In this document: positions 53,222 through 62,887 of the stretch, piece after piece | Numbering within the stretch: the first letter of the stretch is position 1 | How the letters are laid out: each line of letters starts with the position of its first letter | Assembly: GCF_003688595.1 (NCBI RefSeq) | Contig: NZ_RCWT01000010.1 | Coordinates: 62,001 to 126,000 of the forward strand | Direction: 5' to 3' | DNA: 64,000 nucleotides | Source: Sphingomonas sp. PP-F2F-G114-C0414 | GTDB taxonomy: Bacteria; Pseudomonadota; Alphaproteobacteria; Sphingomonadales; Sphingomonadaceae | The notes under the pieces: generated by a model | The model's database searches: none | What the model saw: the letters and a program-made list of their open reading frames with translations, nothing else | What the model was told of the DNA's origin: nothing | Translations under genes and position numbers: made by a program

Positions 53222-55528
53222 TCAGAAGTTGACTCGCAGCGTACCACCTGCGGTGCGTGGCGTACCCAATTGTCCGGCATAGGCGAACGGCGATGCACCA
53301 ACGATCGCAGTCGTGCTCAGGTTCTGGAAATACTGTTTGTCGAACGCGTTGTTGATCCAGGCGGAGAGGTCGTAGCGTCCGTTGCCGAGCACCGCGCCAA
53401 TCCGGAAATTGGCCAGCGCGTAAGCTTCGATCCGGCTATAGGATCCGGCATCGGCGGTACCGAAAACGCCCGAGCGATAGCTGATCTGCGCGAGCGCGTA
53501 GGGGCGCGTGCCGTTTCCCAGATCGACATGGTAATCGACGGTGCCGTTGCCGATCCATCGGGGCGCCTGGAACAGCGGTCGGCCGGTCAGGTCGCAGACG
53601 CCGCTCACGCCGACAGGGCAGGGCGCGTTTGCGTAGCGCTTATAGACCGCGTCGTTGTAGGATCCGTTGCCGCTGAGGGTCAACGTGTCGGTGACGCGAA
53701 GCGAGGCGTCGAACTCGATACCGCGAGACCGAACGTCGCCGACGTTTGCCAGATACGAGCGGTTGCCGTTCGTCGGCACGATGTTCGCCTGCAGGCCGGA
53801 CAGGTCGGTCGAGAACGCGCTGAGATTGATCGTGACACGACGATCGAAGAACTGGCTCTTCAAACCGAGTTCCCAATTCTTCACCTTCTCGGGCGACAGG
53901 ACCAGCGGAGTCCCCGCGGACACCGCGGAGTTCAGGTTCAGGCCCGATCCCTTATACCCGGTCGAATACGAGGCATAGGCCAGCACGTCGTCGGCAAGCT
54001 TGTACGATGCGCTCGCGAGGTAGGAGACATTGTCGTCCTTGACCGACACGTCGTAGTGAAAGGGGATCGACGTCGCCGCGTAGGGCGTGCCGACGATCGA
54101 GGTGTCCGACACCCCGGAGCGCTTGTCGCGCGTATAGCGGATGCCGCCCGTGACCGTCAGCCGCTCCGTGATATCGAAGTTCGCCTGGCCGAACGCGGCG
54201 ACACTATCGACACTGGTATCGACATCGTCGAGATATTGCGATCCCGGCGCGATCACCACGGCTGCCGCAGCCGGATTGGCGAGGCGCAGATAAGTCGTGT
54301 AGAACGCGCTCGCATCGGTACCGAACTGGTTGAGGATGAAGTGATCCTTCAGCCGCTGGTGAAACAGGTAGGCGCCCACCTGCCAGTTGAACCGCCCCGG
54401 CCGCGACGCGAGCCTGAATTCCTGTGAATATTGATCGTCCTTGGTCTGCGCGACGTTGACCTGAATGACGTCGAGCGGCGTGCCATCGCTGTCCTGCAAG
54501 GGATTGAAATGCCAATAGCGCCAGGCGGAAATCGATGTCGCGGTCGCAAAGCCGAGATCCAAGTCGGCCTGCAGCGACACCCCTTTCTGGTCGGTCTTCA
54601 TGTTCTGCGGCGAATTGTTCTGCGTGAAGTCGAGACTGCGTTGCGGCACATAGCCAAGCGACGCGAGCGCGCGGAGCGTCCGGCTTGTCGTTGCGCTGAG
54701 TGAAGCTGGCAGCGCGAGCTTCGTGGCGCTGACGCAGCACGTGTCGTCTTCCTGTGAATAATCACCCGACAGGCGGATCGTCAGGTTGCTCGCCGGGGTG
54801 GCGAGCAACTGGACCCGGCCGCCGCTGCGCCCGACGCTGTTGGCATCGATCCCGGTCTTGATGTTGTCGAGTACGCCGTTGCGGTGGGTGTTGAATCCGG
54901 TGACTCGGAACGCGAGCAGGCCGTCGATAACCGGGCCGGTCACGCTGATCCGCTCCTGATTGTAACCATAGGTGCCGAGCGAAACTTCGGCGGTGCCGCC
55001 GAACGTGAATTCGGGTTTGCGGGTCGTGATGTTGAGCACGCCGGCCGAGTTGTTGCGTCCGAACAACGTACCTTGCGGCCCCCGCAACACCTCGACGCGA
55101 TCGACGTCGATCAGATCCGCCAACGCCATGCCGGGGCGCCCGAGATAGACGTTGTCGATATAGACGCCGACCGACGTATCCAGCCCGTCGGAGGCCGAAG
55201 ACACGCCGATCCCGCGGATGCCGATCGAGCTGTTGCGCGGGTTCGAGTTGAACGCGGTGAGGCTGGGGGTCTGAGATTGGACATCGGTCAGCGTATAGCT
55301 GCCGGTGCGTTCGAGCGCGGCCCCGGTCAGTACCGACAATGCGATGGGAACGTCCTGCGCGCGTTCCGCCTGGCGACGCGCCGTGACGAGGATGTCGTCC
55401 GTTGGTTCTGGCGGGGTCGCCGCCACGGCATCCTTTTTCGGTTCGTCCCAGGCGAACGCCGGTTGCGCCGCCATGAGCAACCCGATGGCCGACGACCGAA
55501 ACGCAATACGCCGAGAGGATGATGCCAT
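53222..55528 (-). CDS. TonB-dependent receptor of the organosulfur island
   Basis: A 768-residue outer-membrane receptor with a signal peptide (to PAFAW, residue 27). The plug starts at DDILVTARRQAERAQDVPIALSV and contains GIRGIGVSS, IDNVYLGRPG and VEVLRGPQGTLFGRNNSAG; the C-terminus ends LRVNF with the required Phe. It belongs to the large group of Sphingomonadales receptors for small organic compounds. It is divergent from a sulfonate/taurine-type operon 417 bases away, suggesting an organosulfur ligand (inference). Its own start has only a weak ribosome site. Confidence 0.92.
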   Translation of the reverse strand: MASSSRRIAFRSSAIGLLMAAQPAFAWDEPKKDAVAATPPEPTDDILVTARRQAERAQDVPIALSVLTGAALERTGSYTLTDVQSQTPSLTAFNSNPRNSSIGIRGIGVSSASDGLDTSVGVYIDNVYLGRPGMALADLIDVDRVEVLRGPQGTLFGRNNSAGVLNITTRKPEFTFGGTAEVSLGTYGYNQERISVTGPVIDGLLAFRVTGFNTHRNGVLDNIKTGIDANSVGRSGGRVQLLATPASNLTIRLSGDYSQEDDTCCVSATKLALPASLSATTSRTLRALASLGYVPQRSLDFTQNNSPQNMKTDQKGVSLQADLDLGFATATSISAWRYWHFNPLQDSDGTPLDVIQVNVAQTKDDQYSQEFRLASRPGRFNWQVGAYLFHQRLKDHFILNQFGTDASAFYTTYLRLANPAAAAVVIAPGSQYLDDVDTSVDSVAAFGQANFDITERLTVTGGIRYTRDKRSGVSDTSIVGTPYAATSIPFHYDVSVKDDNVSYLASASYKLADDVLAYASYSTGYKGSGLNLNSAVSAGTPLVLSPEKVKNWELGLKSQFFDRRVTINLSAFSTDLSGLQANIVPTNGNRSYLANVGDVRSRGIEFDASLRVTDTLTLSGNGSYNDAVYKRYANAPCPVGVSGVCDLTGRPLFQAPRWIGNGTVDYHVDLGNGTRPYALAQISYRSGVFGTADAGSYSRIEAYALANFRIGAVLGNGRYDLSAWINNAFDKQYFQNLSTTAIVGASPFAYAGQLGTPRTAGGTLRVNF

Positions 55529-55945
55529 TCTCGCTGCCCCAATTCTGTGAAATGACGATGTCGCCGGATGGCTTCGGGCGGGCCAGCCATGCGTCCCCGC
55601 CGTCCATCGATCGACACCCCAACGGTCCAGTCAAACTCATATCCCGTCAATGGGATTTGGCCCAATTTCGGAGCGGTCGCGGCATAGTTTTTCTACGAAC
55701 AATGGCAGGCCGCTGGTCGCAGATGGCCGTTCGTTTGTGAATTGATCACTCCTTTAGAAGTCGCAAGATGCGGGCCATCCGAGTTTTAGAACCGGGGTCG
55801 CGCGCACCCAGGAGACGCGAATTTCAATATCCTATCGACGGAGTATGGATTCTACCGCCCAGCAAAGCTTTTCTACGTTCCGCGAAAGCAGCCCGAAGCG
55901 CACCCTTCGGACAGTTCACGAGCAATTGCGTCTCAGGAGGTGCCC
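55529..55945. promoter_or_regulatory. Divergent promoter region of the organosulfur island
   Basis: The 417 bases between the TonB receptor and aldo/keto reductase starts hold no gene. A 5-bp inverted repeat ATCCC-GTCAAT-GGGAT lies at 55641-55656, and AGGAGG (55935-55940) precedes the reductase ATG. Sulfur-limitation control is likely but no defined CysB-type box can be claimed. Confidence 0.45.
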
Positions 55946-56905
55946 ATGCCCAATCTCGGAAAACTCGTCGTCAGCCGTCAGGGCTTTGGAGCGATGGGGC
56001 TGTCTAACACGTACGGCCAGGCGGACGATGCGGCCTCGACCGCCACGATCCACCGGGCGATCGACCTGGGCATCACGCTGTTCGATACCGCGACCGGCTA
56101 CGGCGAAGGCCATAACGAACGGCTGGTCGGCGAGGCGGTCCGGTCGCGCCGCGGCGACGTGATTCTCGCCAGCAAATTCGTTCATCGTCCGCAAGGTGGC
56201 GGTGCCGACGTCGAACCGGTGCATCCGCGCGATGCGGTCGAGGCCAGTCTCAAGCGGCTCGGCGTCGAGCGTATCGATCTTTATTATCTGCACCGCGTCG
56301 ACCCGCTGATCGCTATCGAGGAGTCGATCGGCGAACTCGGGCGACTTGTCGACGCGGGCAAGATCGGCGCGGTCGGCGTTTCCGAGGCGACCGCCGACGG
56401 CATCCGCCGCGCGCATGCGACATACCCGCTGACCGCGTTACAGAGCGAGTATTCACTGTGGACGCGCGATGTCGAGGTCGAGATCCTGCCGACCGTTCGC
56501 GAACTCGGCATCGGTTTCGTCGCTTATAGTCCGCTTGGGCGCGGCTTCTTGGCCGGTGCCGAAGTGTCCGATCCCGCCGACCGGCGTCATCTGCATCCCC
56601 GGTTCCAGCCCGAGGCGGTCGCCGCAAACGCGCAACGCCGCACGACGATCGAACAGGTCGCCAAGCGGCTCGGTGCCAGCATCGCACAGGTCAGCCTGGC
56701 ATGGGTGTTGTCGAAGGATGTCGTGCCGATCCCGGGTACGCGCCACGTCGAACACCTGGAATCGAACTGGGCCGCAAACGGTCTGGTGCTCGACGACCAG
56801 TCGATCGACGCGCTCGAAGAGGCCTTCCCCCGGGGAGCGACCGCCGGCGCGCGCTATCCGGCGGAGAGCCTGAAGCTCGTGCCGCCAGAACCCGTCCCCG
56901 CCTGA
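55946..56905 (+). CDS. Aldo/keto reductase
   Basis: A 319-residue NADPH-dependent TIM-barrel oxidoreductase. The catalytic tetrad is visible as D in FDTATGYG, Y in the same motif, K in ASKFVHR and H in YYLHRVD. ARQ/GRGFLAG-type motifs (PLGRGFLAGAEV) and the C-terminal PIPGTRHVEHLESN cofactor segment follow. AGGAGG lies 5 bases before the ATG. First gene of the organosulfur operon; it may reduce the aldehyde left after desulfonation (inference). Confidence 0.9.
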   Translation: MPNLGKLVVSRQGFGAMGLSNTYGQADDAASTATIHRAIDLGITLFDTATGYGEGHNERLVGEAVRSRRGDVILASKFVHRPQGGGADVEPVHPRDAVEASLKRLGVERIDLYYLHRVDPLIAIEESIGELGRLVDAGKIGAVGVSEATADGIRRAHATYPLTALQSEYSLWTRDVEVEILPTVRELGIGFVAYSPLGRGFLAGAEVSDPADRRHLHPRFQPEAVAANAQRRTTIEQVAKRLGASIAQVSLAWVLSKDVVPIPGTRHVEHLESNWAANGLVLDDQSIDALEEAFPRGATAGARYPAESLKLVPPEPVPA

Positions 56906-56952
56906 GCCGCCGGGCTGATCCACCAGCTCGGTTTAATCGATTGGAGAGTTTC

Positions 56953-57930
56953 ATGAGCAGCGTTGCTGCACTTCGCCCCGACCACGTCGCCGATCGCTTC
57001 AGTTACCGGCACATCGGCGTCACGCCCGTAACGCCGACGATCGGCGCGGAGATTTCGGGCGTCGACCTTCGCCAGCCGATCAATGCCGATGTCGCGGCCG
57101 ATATCCAGAAGGCGTTGCACGACTGGCGGGTCGTGTTCTTCCGCGATCAGGACATCGACAACGACCAGTTGAAGGCGTTCGGCCGCGCATTCGGGCCTCT
57201 GACGCCGGCGCATCCGATCTCGGAAGGGCTGGAGGATCATCCGGAGATCTGGGAACGCAGCGTCGAGGAATATCGCGCACGGCGCAATCGCAACGATGTG
57301 GCTCCGCCAGGCCGCGAACCGCCGCGGGACTATAAGGGTTGGCATATCGACATCACCTTCGTCGCCAATCCGAACCGGTATTCGATCCTGCAAGGCGTCG
57401 AGATACCCCCGTTCGGCGGCGACACGTTGTTCACCAATCTGGTCGCCGCTTATGAAGGCTTGTCCGCACCGATCCGCACGCTGATCGATGGACTTCAGGC
57501 CGTACACCGGACCAGCGGCTATGATGGCGCCGATGCCAAGCCGCGGCGCGACGGACGATCCGCCGGGCCCTTTGCCGCGCTGCACCCGCTCGTCCGCGTT
57601 CACCCGGAAACGAGCGAGAAGCTGCTGTTCCTCAATCCGGGGACGATCAGCCATATCGTCGGACTGAAGGAACCCGAGAGCAAGGCGCTGCTCGACCTGC
57701 TGTTCTACGAGGCGACGCGGCCCGAATATCAGGTGCGGTTCCACTGGAAACCGAAGTCGCTGGTGGTGTGGGACAACCAGGCCGTCGCACATGCTGGACC
57801 GATCGATTATTCGCATTTTGATCTGCCACGCGCGGTTCGACGGATCACGGTCGCCGGCGATCTGACGCGGGGACCAGACGGGTTCGTGTCGCAGCCGCTG
57901 GAAGGCGAATTGTTCAACGTGCTCGGCTGA
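56953..57930 (+). CDS. TauD/TfdA-family alpha-ketoglutarate-dependent dioxygenase
   Basis: A 325-residue non-haem iron enzyme. Iron ligands are H131 and D133 in GWHIDITF and H280 in AVAHAGPID; the alpha-ketoglutarate-binding arginine lies in the following RAVRRITV. Family members hydroxylate taurine, other sulfonates or alkyl sulfates next to sulfur, releasing sulfite or sulfate. An upstream open extension lies in the AKR gene and is ignored; GGAGAG precedes the ATG. It is coupled to ssuA by a TGATG overlap. Confidence 0.92.
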   Translation: MSSVAALRPDHVADRFSYRHIGVTPVTPTIGAEISGVDLRQPINADVAADIQKALHDWRVVFFRDQDIDNDQLKAFGRAFGPLTPAHPISEGLEDHPEIWERSVEEYRARRNRNDVAPPGREPPRDYKGWHIDITFVANPNRYSILQGVEIPPFGGDTLFTNLVAAYEGLSAPIRTLIDGLQAVHRTSGYDGADAKPRRDGRSAGPFAALHPLVRVHPETSEKLLFLNPGTISHIVGLKEPESKALLDLLFYEATRPEYQVRFHWKPKSLVVWDNQAVAHAGPIDYSHFDLPRAVRRITVAGDLTRGPDGFVSQPLEGELFNVLG

Positions 57931-59033
57931 TGCCGCGCGCGGCCAGGAGCAAGCCCTGGGGCTTTATCGCGCTGGCCGCGTTCGTCGCGGTCACGATCGC
58001 GTTGCTGTTCGCGTTTGCCCCCAATCGTCGATCGGCAGCCGTGGCAGGAGGATTGCCCGAAACCGCGCCGCTGCCGGACTCGGTGACGAAGGAGACCGTG
58101 CTGGTGGTCGGCGATCCCGTGACGCAGTGGGTGTTCGAGCATCTCGGTTGGGAGGACAAGCTCCCCTTCACGCTGAAATGGGCGCAGATCACCGGCGGTC
58201 CCGATGTGACCGAGGCATTCCACGCAAAGGCGCTGGATGTCGGGCTTGGTGCGAACGTGCCACCGCTTCACGCCACCTGGGTAGGTCTGCCGGTCAGGAT
58301 CGTGGCGTTCCGCGAGCGTCGCGATCCTGCGCGGCACCCGGCTTTCGTCCTCGCCATCGCACCGAAGGCCGGCATCCGCAGCCTTGACGACCTGCGCGGC
58401 AAAAGGATCGCGTTCAGTCCCAGCCAGGTGCAAGGCCAGATCGTTCTGCAGACGCTCAAGGCGCTCGGGTTGACCAAGGCCGATGTCACGTTGGTCGAAC
58501 TGCCGTCGAGCATCGGCGGCGACGTCTACACCAGCGCGCTTGCAAGCAATCTGGTCGATGTCGCACCGATCGGCAGCGGGATCGTCGCCGATCGCTATCT
58601 CCGCAAGTTCGCGCGGGACGGGGCCAGGACACTGCCGCATCCGGATTTTCGGGACGATGCCGTGCTGGCCTATGTACCGCTGGATAGCCTGCGTGATCCT
58701 GGAAAGGCGGCTGCGCTGAAGCGTTTCGTCTATTGGTGGGGGCGTGCGCAGGCCTGGCAGCAGGCGCATCCCGATGCACTCGCCCGCGGCTATTATGTCG
58801 CACAACAAGGGCTTTCGCTCGCCGATGCGAAGCTCATTCTCGCGGCGCAGGGGGAGGTCGTGATCCCCCGCCGCTGGGCCGAACCGATCGCGTATCAGCA
58901 GGGTGCGATCGACCTGCTGGCGCCGCAGATGGGCAAGCCCCGCTTCGATGCGCGGACGTTGTTCGATCCCCGCTTCGAAACCATCGCGGCAGACGGCTTT
59001 GCTGCCGAAGCCGCTGCCTCCTCCGGCCCATAG
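57930..59033 (+). CDS. Sulfonate ABC transporter substrate-binding protein (SsuA-like)
   Basis: A 367-residue member of the SsuA/TauA family. One N-terminal hydrophobic segment (FIALAAFVAVTIALLFAFA) acts as signal or membrane anchor; then VLVVGDPVTQWVFEHLG, AFHAKALDVGLGANVPPL and GIRSLDDLRGKRIAFSPSQVQGQIV, as usual for sulfonate binders. It delivers substrate to the SsuC/SsuB pair encoded next. Confidence 0.9.
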   Translation: MPRAARSKPWGFIALAAFVAVTIALLFAFAPNRRSAAVAGGLPETAPLPDSVTKETVLVVGDPVTQWVFEHLGWEDKLPFTLKWAQITGGPDVTEAFHAKALDVGLGANVPPLHATWVGLPVRIVAFRERRDPARHPAFVLAIAPKAGIRSLDDLRGKRIAFSPSQVQGQIVLQTLKALGLTKADVTLVELPSSIGGDVYTSALASNLVDVAPIGSGIVADRYLRKFARDGARTLPHPDFRDDAVLAYVPLDSLRDPGKAAALKRFVYWWGRAQAWQQAHPDALARGYYVAQQGLSLADAKLILAAQGEVVIPRRWAEPIAYQQGAIDLLAPQMGKPRFDARTLFDPRFETIAADGFAAEAAASSGP

Positions 59034-59041
59034 GAGTCGTC

Positions 59042-59944
59042 ATGAACGCCCCTTTTCCCCATGCTGCAATGACCACCGCGTATCTCGGCACCGTTGCTTC
59101 CGTATCGACCTTCAAGCTGGATGCCGTCGACGATACCTCGGCGGTGGCGCGCGATCATCGCGAGCGTACCCGCCGCCTGGGGCTCGATACGCCGCTCGCC
59201 TGGGGGTGGCTGCTCGGGCCGCTGCTCCTGCTGCTATACTGGTCGGTCTTCTCGATCACCGGTTTTCTCGACACCCGCATCCTGCCCGCGCCGTGGACGG
59301 CGCTCACGGCGGGCATCGAACTCGTGCGCGACGGTCGGCTGCAGACCAATTTGGCTGTGTCGGCATGGCGCGCGGCACAAGGGCTGGCGTTTGGCACGGT
59401 CGTTGGCGTGGTGCTGGCACTCGTCTCGGGGCTCAGTCTGCTGGGCGGGTATGTCATCGACGGTCTGGTTCAGCTCAAGCGCGGCATTCCCGTCCTCGCG
59501 CTGATCCCGTTCATGATCCTGTGGTTCGGCGTTGGCGAGGCGATGAAGGTCACCGTGATCGCCGTCACCGTGTTCGCGCCGATCTACATCCATACGCACA
59601 GCGCGTTGCGCGCGATCGATCTGAAACAGGTGGAACTCGCCGAAACCCTTGGCCTTCGGCGGTCGACGTTCATCCGGCACGTCGTCCTCCCGGGCGCGCT
59701 GCCCGGCATGCTGCTGGGGCTTCGGTTCGGCGTCACCGCGGCGTGGCTTGCGCTCGTCGTCGTCGAGCAACTCAACGCGACCAGCGGCATCGGCTACATG
59801 ATCACGCTGGCCCGTAATTATGCGCAGACCGACGTGATGCTGGTCGGCCTCGTCGTCTACGCGATCCTGGGATTGGGATCGGATGCCGTGGTGCGCGTGA
59901 TCCAGCGCCGCGCGTTGACCTGGCGCCGGACGCTCGGCGCATGA
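59042..59944 (+). CDS. Sulfonate ABC transporter permease (SsuC-like)
   Basis: A 300-residue permease with about six helices. The cytoplasmic EAA loop reads VELAETLGLRRSTFIRHVVLPGALPGML, the contact site for the ATPase. A 50-residue soluble N-terminal extension precedes the first helix. AGGAG stands 5 bases before the ATG; the longer upstream frame overlaps ssuA and is ignored. It overlaps ssuB (ATGA). Confidence 0.9.
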   Translation: MNAPFPHAAMTTAYLGTVASVSTFKLDAVDDTSAVARDHRERTRRLGLDTPLAWGWLLGPLLLLLYWSVFSITGFLDTRILPAPWTALTAGIELVRDGRLQTNLAVSAWRAAQGLAFGTVVGVVLALVSGLSLLGGYVIDGLVQLKRGIPVLALIPFMILWFGVGEAMKVTVIAVTVFAPIYIHTHSALRAIDLKQVELAETLGLRRSTFIRHVVLPGALPGMLLGLRFGVTAAWLALVVVEQLNATSGIGYMITLARNYAQTDVMLVGLVVYAILGLGSDAVVRVIQRRALTWRRTLGA

Positions 59945-60681
59945 GCGTCGTGCGCATCCGCAACCTGACGCGCCGCTTCACGCAGAAGGGTGTGCTCGAC
60001 GGCGTCGATCTCGATATCGCGCGCGGTGAATTCGTCGCGCTGCTCGGGCGCAGCGGTTCGGGCAAGAGCACGCTGCTGCGCGCGCTTGCCGGTCTCGACC
60101 ACGAGGCGAATGGTGCGGGCGAGATCGTCGTTCCGGATCGTCTGTCGGTCGTGTTCCAGGATGCGCGGCTGCTGCCGTGGAAGCGGGTGCTGGACAATGT
60201 CGTGCTCGGTCTCGACGGCAAGGATTCGCGGGACAGGGGACGCGAGGCGCTTGCCGAAGTCGAGCTGACGGGGCGGGAACGATCCTGGCCCTATGAATTA
60301 TCGGGCGGCGAACAGCAGCGCGTTGCACTTGCGCGATCGCTGGTCCGGCGTCCCGAACTTCTGTTGGCCGACGAACCGTTCGGTGCGCTCGATGCGCTGA
60401 CCCGCATCCGGATGCACGTCCTGTTGCGGCGGCTGTCGGCGGCGCACAACCCCGCCGTGCTGCTTGTCACGCACGACGTCGACGAGGCGATCGAACTCGC
60501 CCACCGGGTCGTAGTGCTCGACGCGGGGCGCATCGTTGCGGACATCCGCGTCGCATTGCCGACAGATACCGCGGCCCGGCGTGACCGGTTCGCCACGCTC
60601 CAGCACGACCTGCTCGCGCTGCTCGGCGTCGAGACCGATGGCCTTACCCAATATTCCACCCGGCAAAGGATGAGCGCATGA
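59941..60681 (+). CDS. Sulfonate ABC transporter ATP-binding protein (SsuB-like)
   Basis: A 246-residue ABC ATPase with Walker A GRSGSGKSTLLRAL, Q-loop VVFQDARLLPWKRV, signature LSGGEQQRVALARSL, Walker B LLLADEPFGALD and the H-loop in VTHDVDEA. The WK(R)V Q-loop is typical of nitrate/sulfonate/taurine importers. It overlaps ssuC and the monooxygenase gene by 4 bases each. Confidence 0.94.
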   Translation: MSVVRIRNLTRRFTQKGVLDGVDLDIARGEFVALLGRSGSGKSTLLRALAGLDHEANGAGEIVVPDRLSVVFQDARLLPWKRVLDNVVLGLDGKDSRDRGREALAEVELTGRERSWPYELSGGEQQRVALARSLVRRPELLLADEPFGALDALTRIRMHVLLRRLSAAHNPAVLLVTHDVDEAIELAHRVVVLDAGRIVADIRVALPTDTAARRDRFATLQHDLLALLGVETDGLTQYSTRQRMSA

Positions 60682-62063
60682 GCAATCACGATCGCAAGCT
60701 ACGTCTCGGCGCGTTCCTCCAGGCGACGGGCCATCACGTCTCGGCATGGCTCCACCCCGATGCGCAGGCTGATGCGGGCCACAATCTGGAGCACTATAAA
60801 CAGGTCGTGCAGACTGCCGAGCGCGGCAAGTTCGACATGGTCTTCGTCGCCGACAGTCCGGGCGGCTATGCGGACTTCACCGACGAGGCCACCTTCAAAC
60901 AGAATGCCAAGGCCGCGCATTTCGAGCCGATCACGCTTTGGTCGGCGCTGTCGCAGGTCACCGAGCGGATCGGCTTCGTCGCGACATCGACCACCACGTA
61001 CGAGGATCCGTACACGACGGCGCGAAAGTTCGCGTCGCTCGACTGGATTTCGGGCGGCCGGGCGGGGTGGAACGTCGTCACCACCGGCGCCGACGTCTCG
61101 GCCAATTTCAGCAAGCCGGCGCACCTCGAACACGCCCGCCGCTACGACCGTGCCGAAGAATATATCGATGTCGTGAAGGGGCTGTGGGACAGCTATGAGG
61201 ACGACGCGTTCGTCCGCGACCGCGATGCCGGCGTGTACCTCGACACCGACAAATTCCACCTGCTTGCGCATGAAGGCGAGCATTTTCAGGTCCGCGGGCC
61301 GCTGAACATCGCACGCTCGCCGCAAGGCTATCCTGTCATCGTCCAGGCGGGGGCATCCGAACCGGGTCGCGAACTTGCGGCCCGGACCGCCGAAGTGATC
61401 TTTACCGCCAATCTGATCCTGGGCGACGCGCAGGAGTTCTATGCGGACATCAAGGCGCGCCTGCCGCGATATGGGAGGCGGGCGGAGGATCTGCTGGTCA
61501 TGCCGGGGATATTCACGGTTCTCGGCGGCACCGAAGCCGAAGCCGCGACGCGCTACGAGGCGTTGCAGTCGCTCGTCCATCCGTCGATTGCATGGGGCAT
61601 ATTGCGCCGCCATTATCAGGGGATCGACCTGTCGGGCTATGCGCTCGACGATATCGCACCGCCGCTGCCGAACGATACCAACGGCAGCAAGAGCCGGCTG
61701 AAACTCGTGTCCGACCTGATCGAACGCGACCGACCGACGCTCCGGCAGCTATACCGGCAGGTGTCCACGGCGCGAGGGCACCTCACCAGCGTCGGCACAC
61801 CCGAGCAGATCGCCGACGTCATCCAAAAATGGTTCGAGCAGGGCGCGGCGGACGGGTTCAACATCATGCCGCCGATCCTGCCGACGGGCCTCACCGATTT
61901 CGTCGATCAGGTCGTGCCGATCCTGCAGCGCCGCGGGTTGTTTCGCGCGGAGTATGAAGGGCGGACGTTACGCGAGAACCTTGGTCTGCGGCGGCCGGAA
62001 AATGGCTTGAAGTCGCGGGCGCGGACCGCGGTATCGCCCGAGGCGATCGGTGCACACGCATGA
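60678..62063 (+). CDS. Flavin-dependent monooxygenase, NtaA/SnaA/DszA family
   Basis: A 461-residue class of luciferase-like FMNH2-dependent monooxygenase. LGAFLQATGHHVSAWLHPDA, FDMVFVADSPG, WISGGRAGWNVVTTG and HARRYDRAEEYIDVVKGLWDSY are the usual family blocks. DszA, NtaA and SnaA relatives use reduced FMN from a separate reductase to cleave C-S, C-N or C-C bonds; here C-S cleavage of an imported organosulfur compound is likely (inference). ATGA overlaps with both neighbours. Confidence 0.92.
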   Translation: MSNHDRKLRLGAFLQATGHHVSAWLHPDAQADAGHNLEHYKQVVQTAERGKFDMVFVADSPGGYADFTDEATFKQNAKAAHFEPITLWSALSQVTERIGFVATSTTTYEDPYTTARKFASLDWISGGRAGWNVVTTGADVSANFSKPAHLEHARRYDRAEEYIDVVKGLWDSYEDDAFVRDRDAGVYLDTDKFHLLAHEGEHFQVRGPLNIARSPQGYPVIVQAGASEPGRELAARTAEVIFTANLILGDAQEFYADIKARLPRYGRRAEDLLVMPGIFTVLGGTEAEAATRYEALQSLVHPSIAWGILRRHYQGIDLSGYALDDIAPPLPNDTNGSKSRLKLVSDLIERDRPTLRQLYRQVSTARGHLTSVGTPEQIADVIQKWFEQGAADGFNIMPPILPTGLTDFVDQVVPILQRRGLFRAEYEGRTLRENLGLRRPENGLKSRARTAVSPEAIGAHA

Positions 62064-62878
62064 GCTTGGACGAAGCGTTCCGCACCCGGTATCGCGACGA
62101 GGATGCTCCGGTGGCGATCGCGGACAACGCAACGCTCCGGACGTTGCTCGATCATCGGTCCGTCCGCGCATATCTGCCCGAGCCACTCGATCCGGGTGTC
62201 ATCGAGACGCTGGTCGCAGCGGCGCAGTCGGCACCGTCATCGTCCAACCTTCAGGTCTGGAGCGTCGTCGCGGTCCAGGATCCCGCCCGCAAGGCACGCC
62301 TTGCGGCTCTGGCGGGCAATCAGCAGCATATCGTCGATGCGCCGTTGCTGCTGGTCTGGCTGATCGATTTCGACCGACTGACGCAGATCGGGCGAGCGCG
62401 GGGCACGCAGCCGCAAGCGCTCGACTATCTGGAAAGCTTCGTGCTCGGAACGGTCGACACCGCGCTCGCCGCGCAGAATGCGGTGGTGGCACTGGAATCG
62501 CTCGGCCTGGGCTCGGTCTACATCGGCGGTATTCGCAATCAGCCGTCGGCGGTTGCCGCGGAGCTCGGCCTGCCACCACGGGTCTTCCCCCTGTTCGGCC
62601 TCGTGGTCGGCAAGCCCGATCCGTTGCGTCACGCCGCGGTCAAACCAAGACTGCCGCAAGCCTCTGTCCTGTTTCACGAGACCTATCGGTGGACATCGCG
62701 ACAGGACGAAGCGGCGGCAGCGTATAATATCGCGCTGCGTGCGTTCCAGCGCGACCAGGGCATGCCGCAACGCGACTGGACCGACCTCGCGGGAGACCGG
62801 ACGCGTGGCGCAGACGCGATGGCAGGGCGTGATATCCTGCGGGGCGTGCTTCGCGATCTGGGGTTCGCGTTACGCTGA
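62060..62878 (+). CDS. Nitroreductase-type FMN oxidoreductase (NfsA/Frp-like)
   Basis: A 272-residue flavoprotein. LLDHRSVRAYLPEPL, AAQSAPSSSNLQVWSVV, GTVDTALAAQNAVVALESLGLGSVYIGGIRN and PLFGLVVGKPD match the NfsA/Frp group. The likely role is to supply reduced FMN to the monooxygenase whose stop overlaps its start. Last gene of the operon. Confidence 0.9.
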   Translation: MSLDEAFRTRYRDEDAPVAIADNATLRTLLDHRSVRAYLPEPLDPGVIETLVAAAQSAPSSSNLQVWSVVAVQDPARKARLAALAGNQQHIVDAPLLLVWLIDFDRLTQIGRARGTQPQALDYLESFVLGTVDTALAAQNAVVALESLGLGSVYIGGIRNQPSAVAAELGLPPRVFPLFGLVVGKPDPLRHAAVKPRLPQASVLFHETYRWTSRQDEAAAAYNIALRAFQRDQGMPQRDWTDLAGDRTRGADAMAGRDILRGVLRDLGFALR

Positions 62879-62887
62879 CATCCGTCC

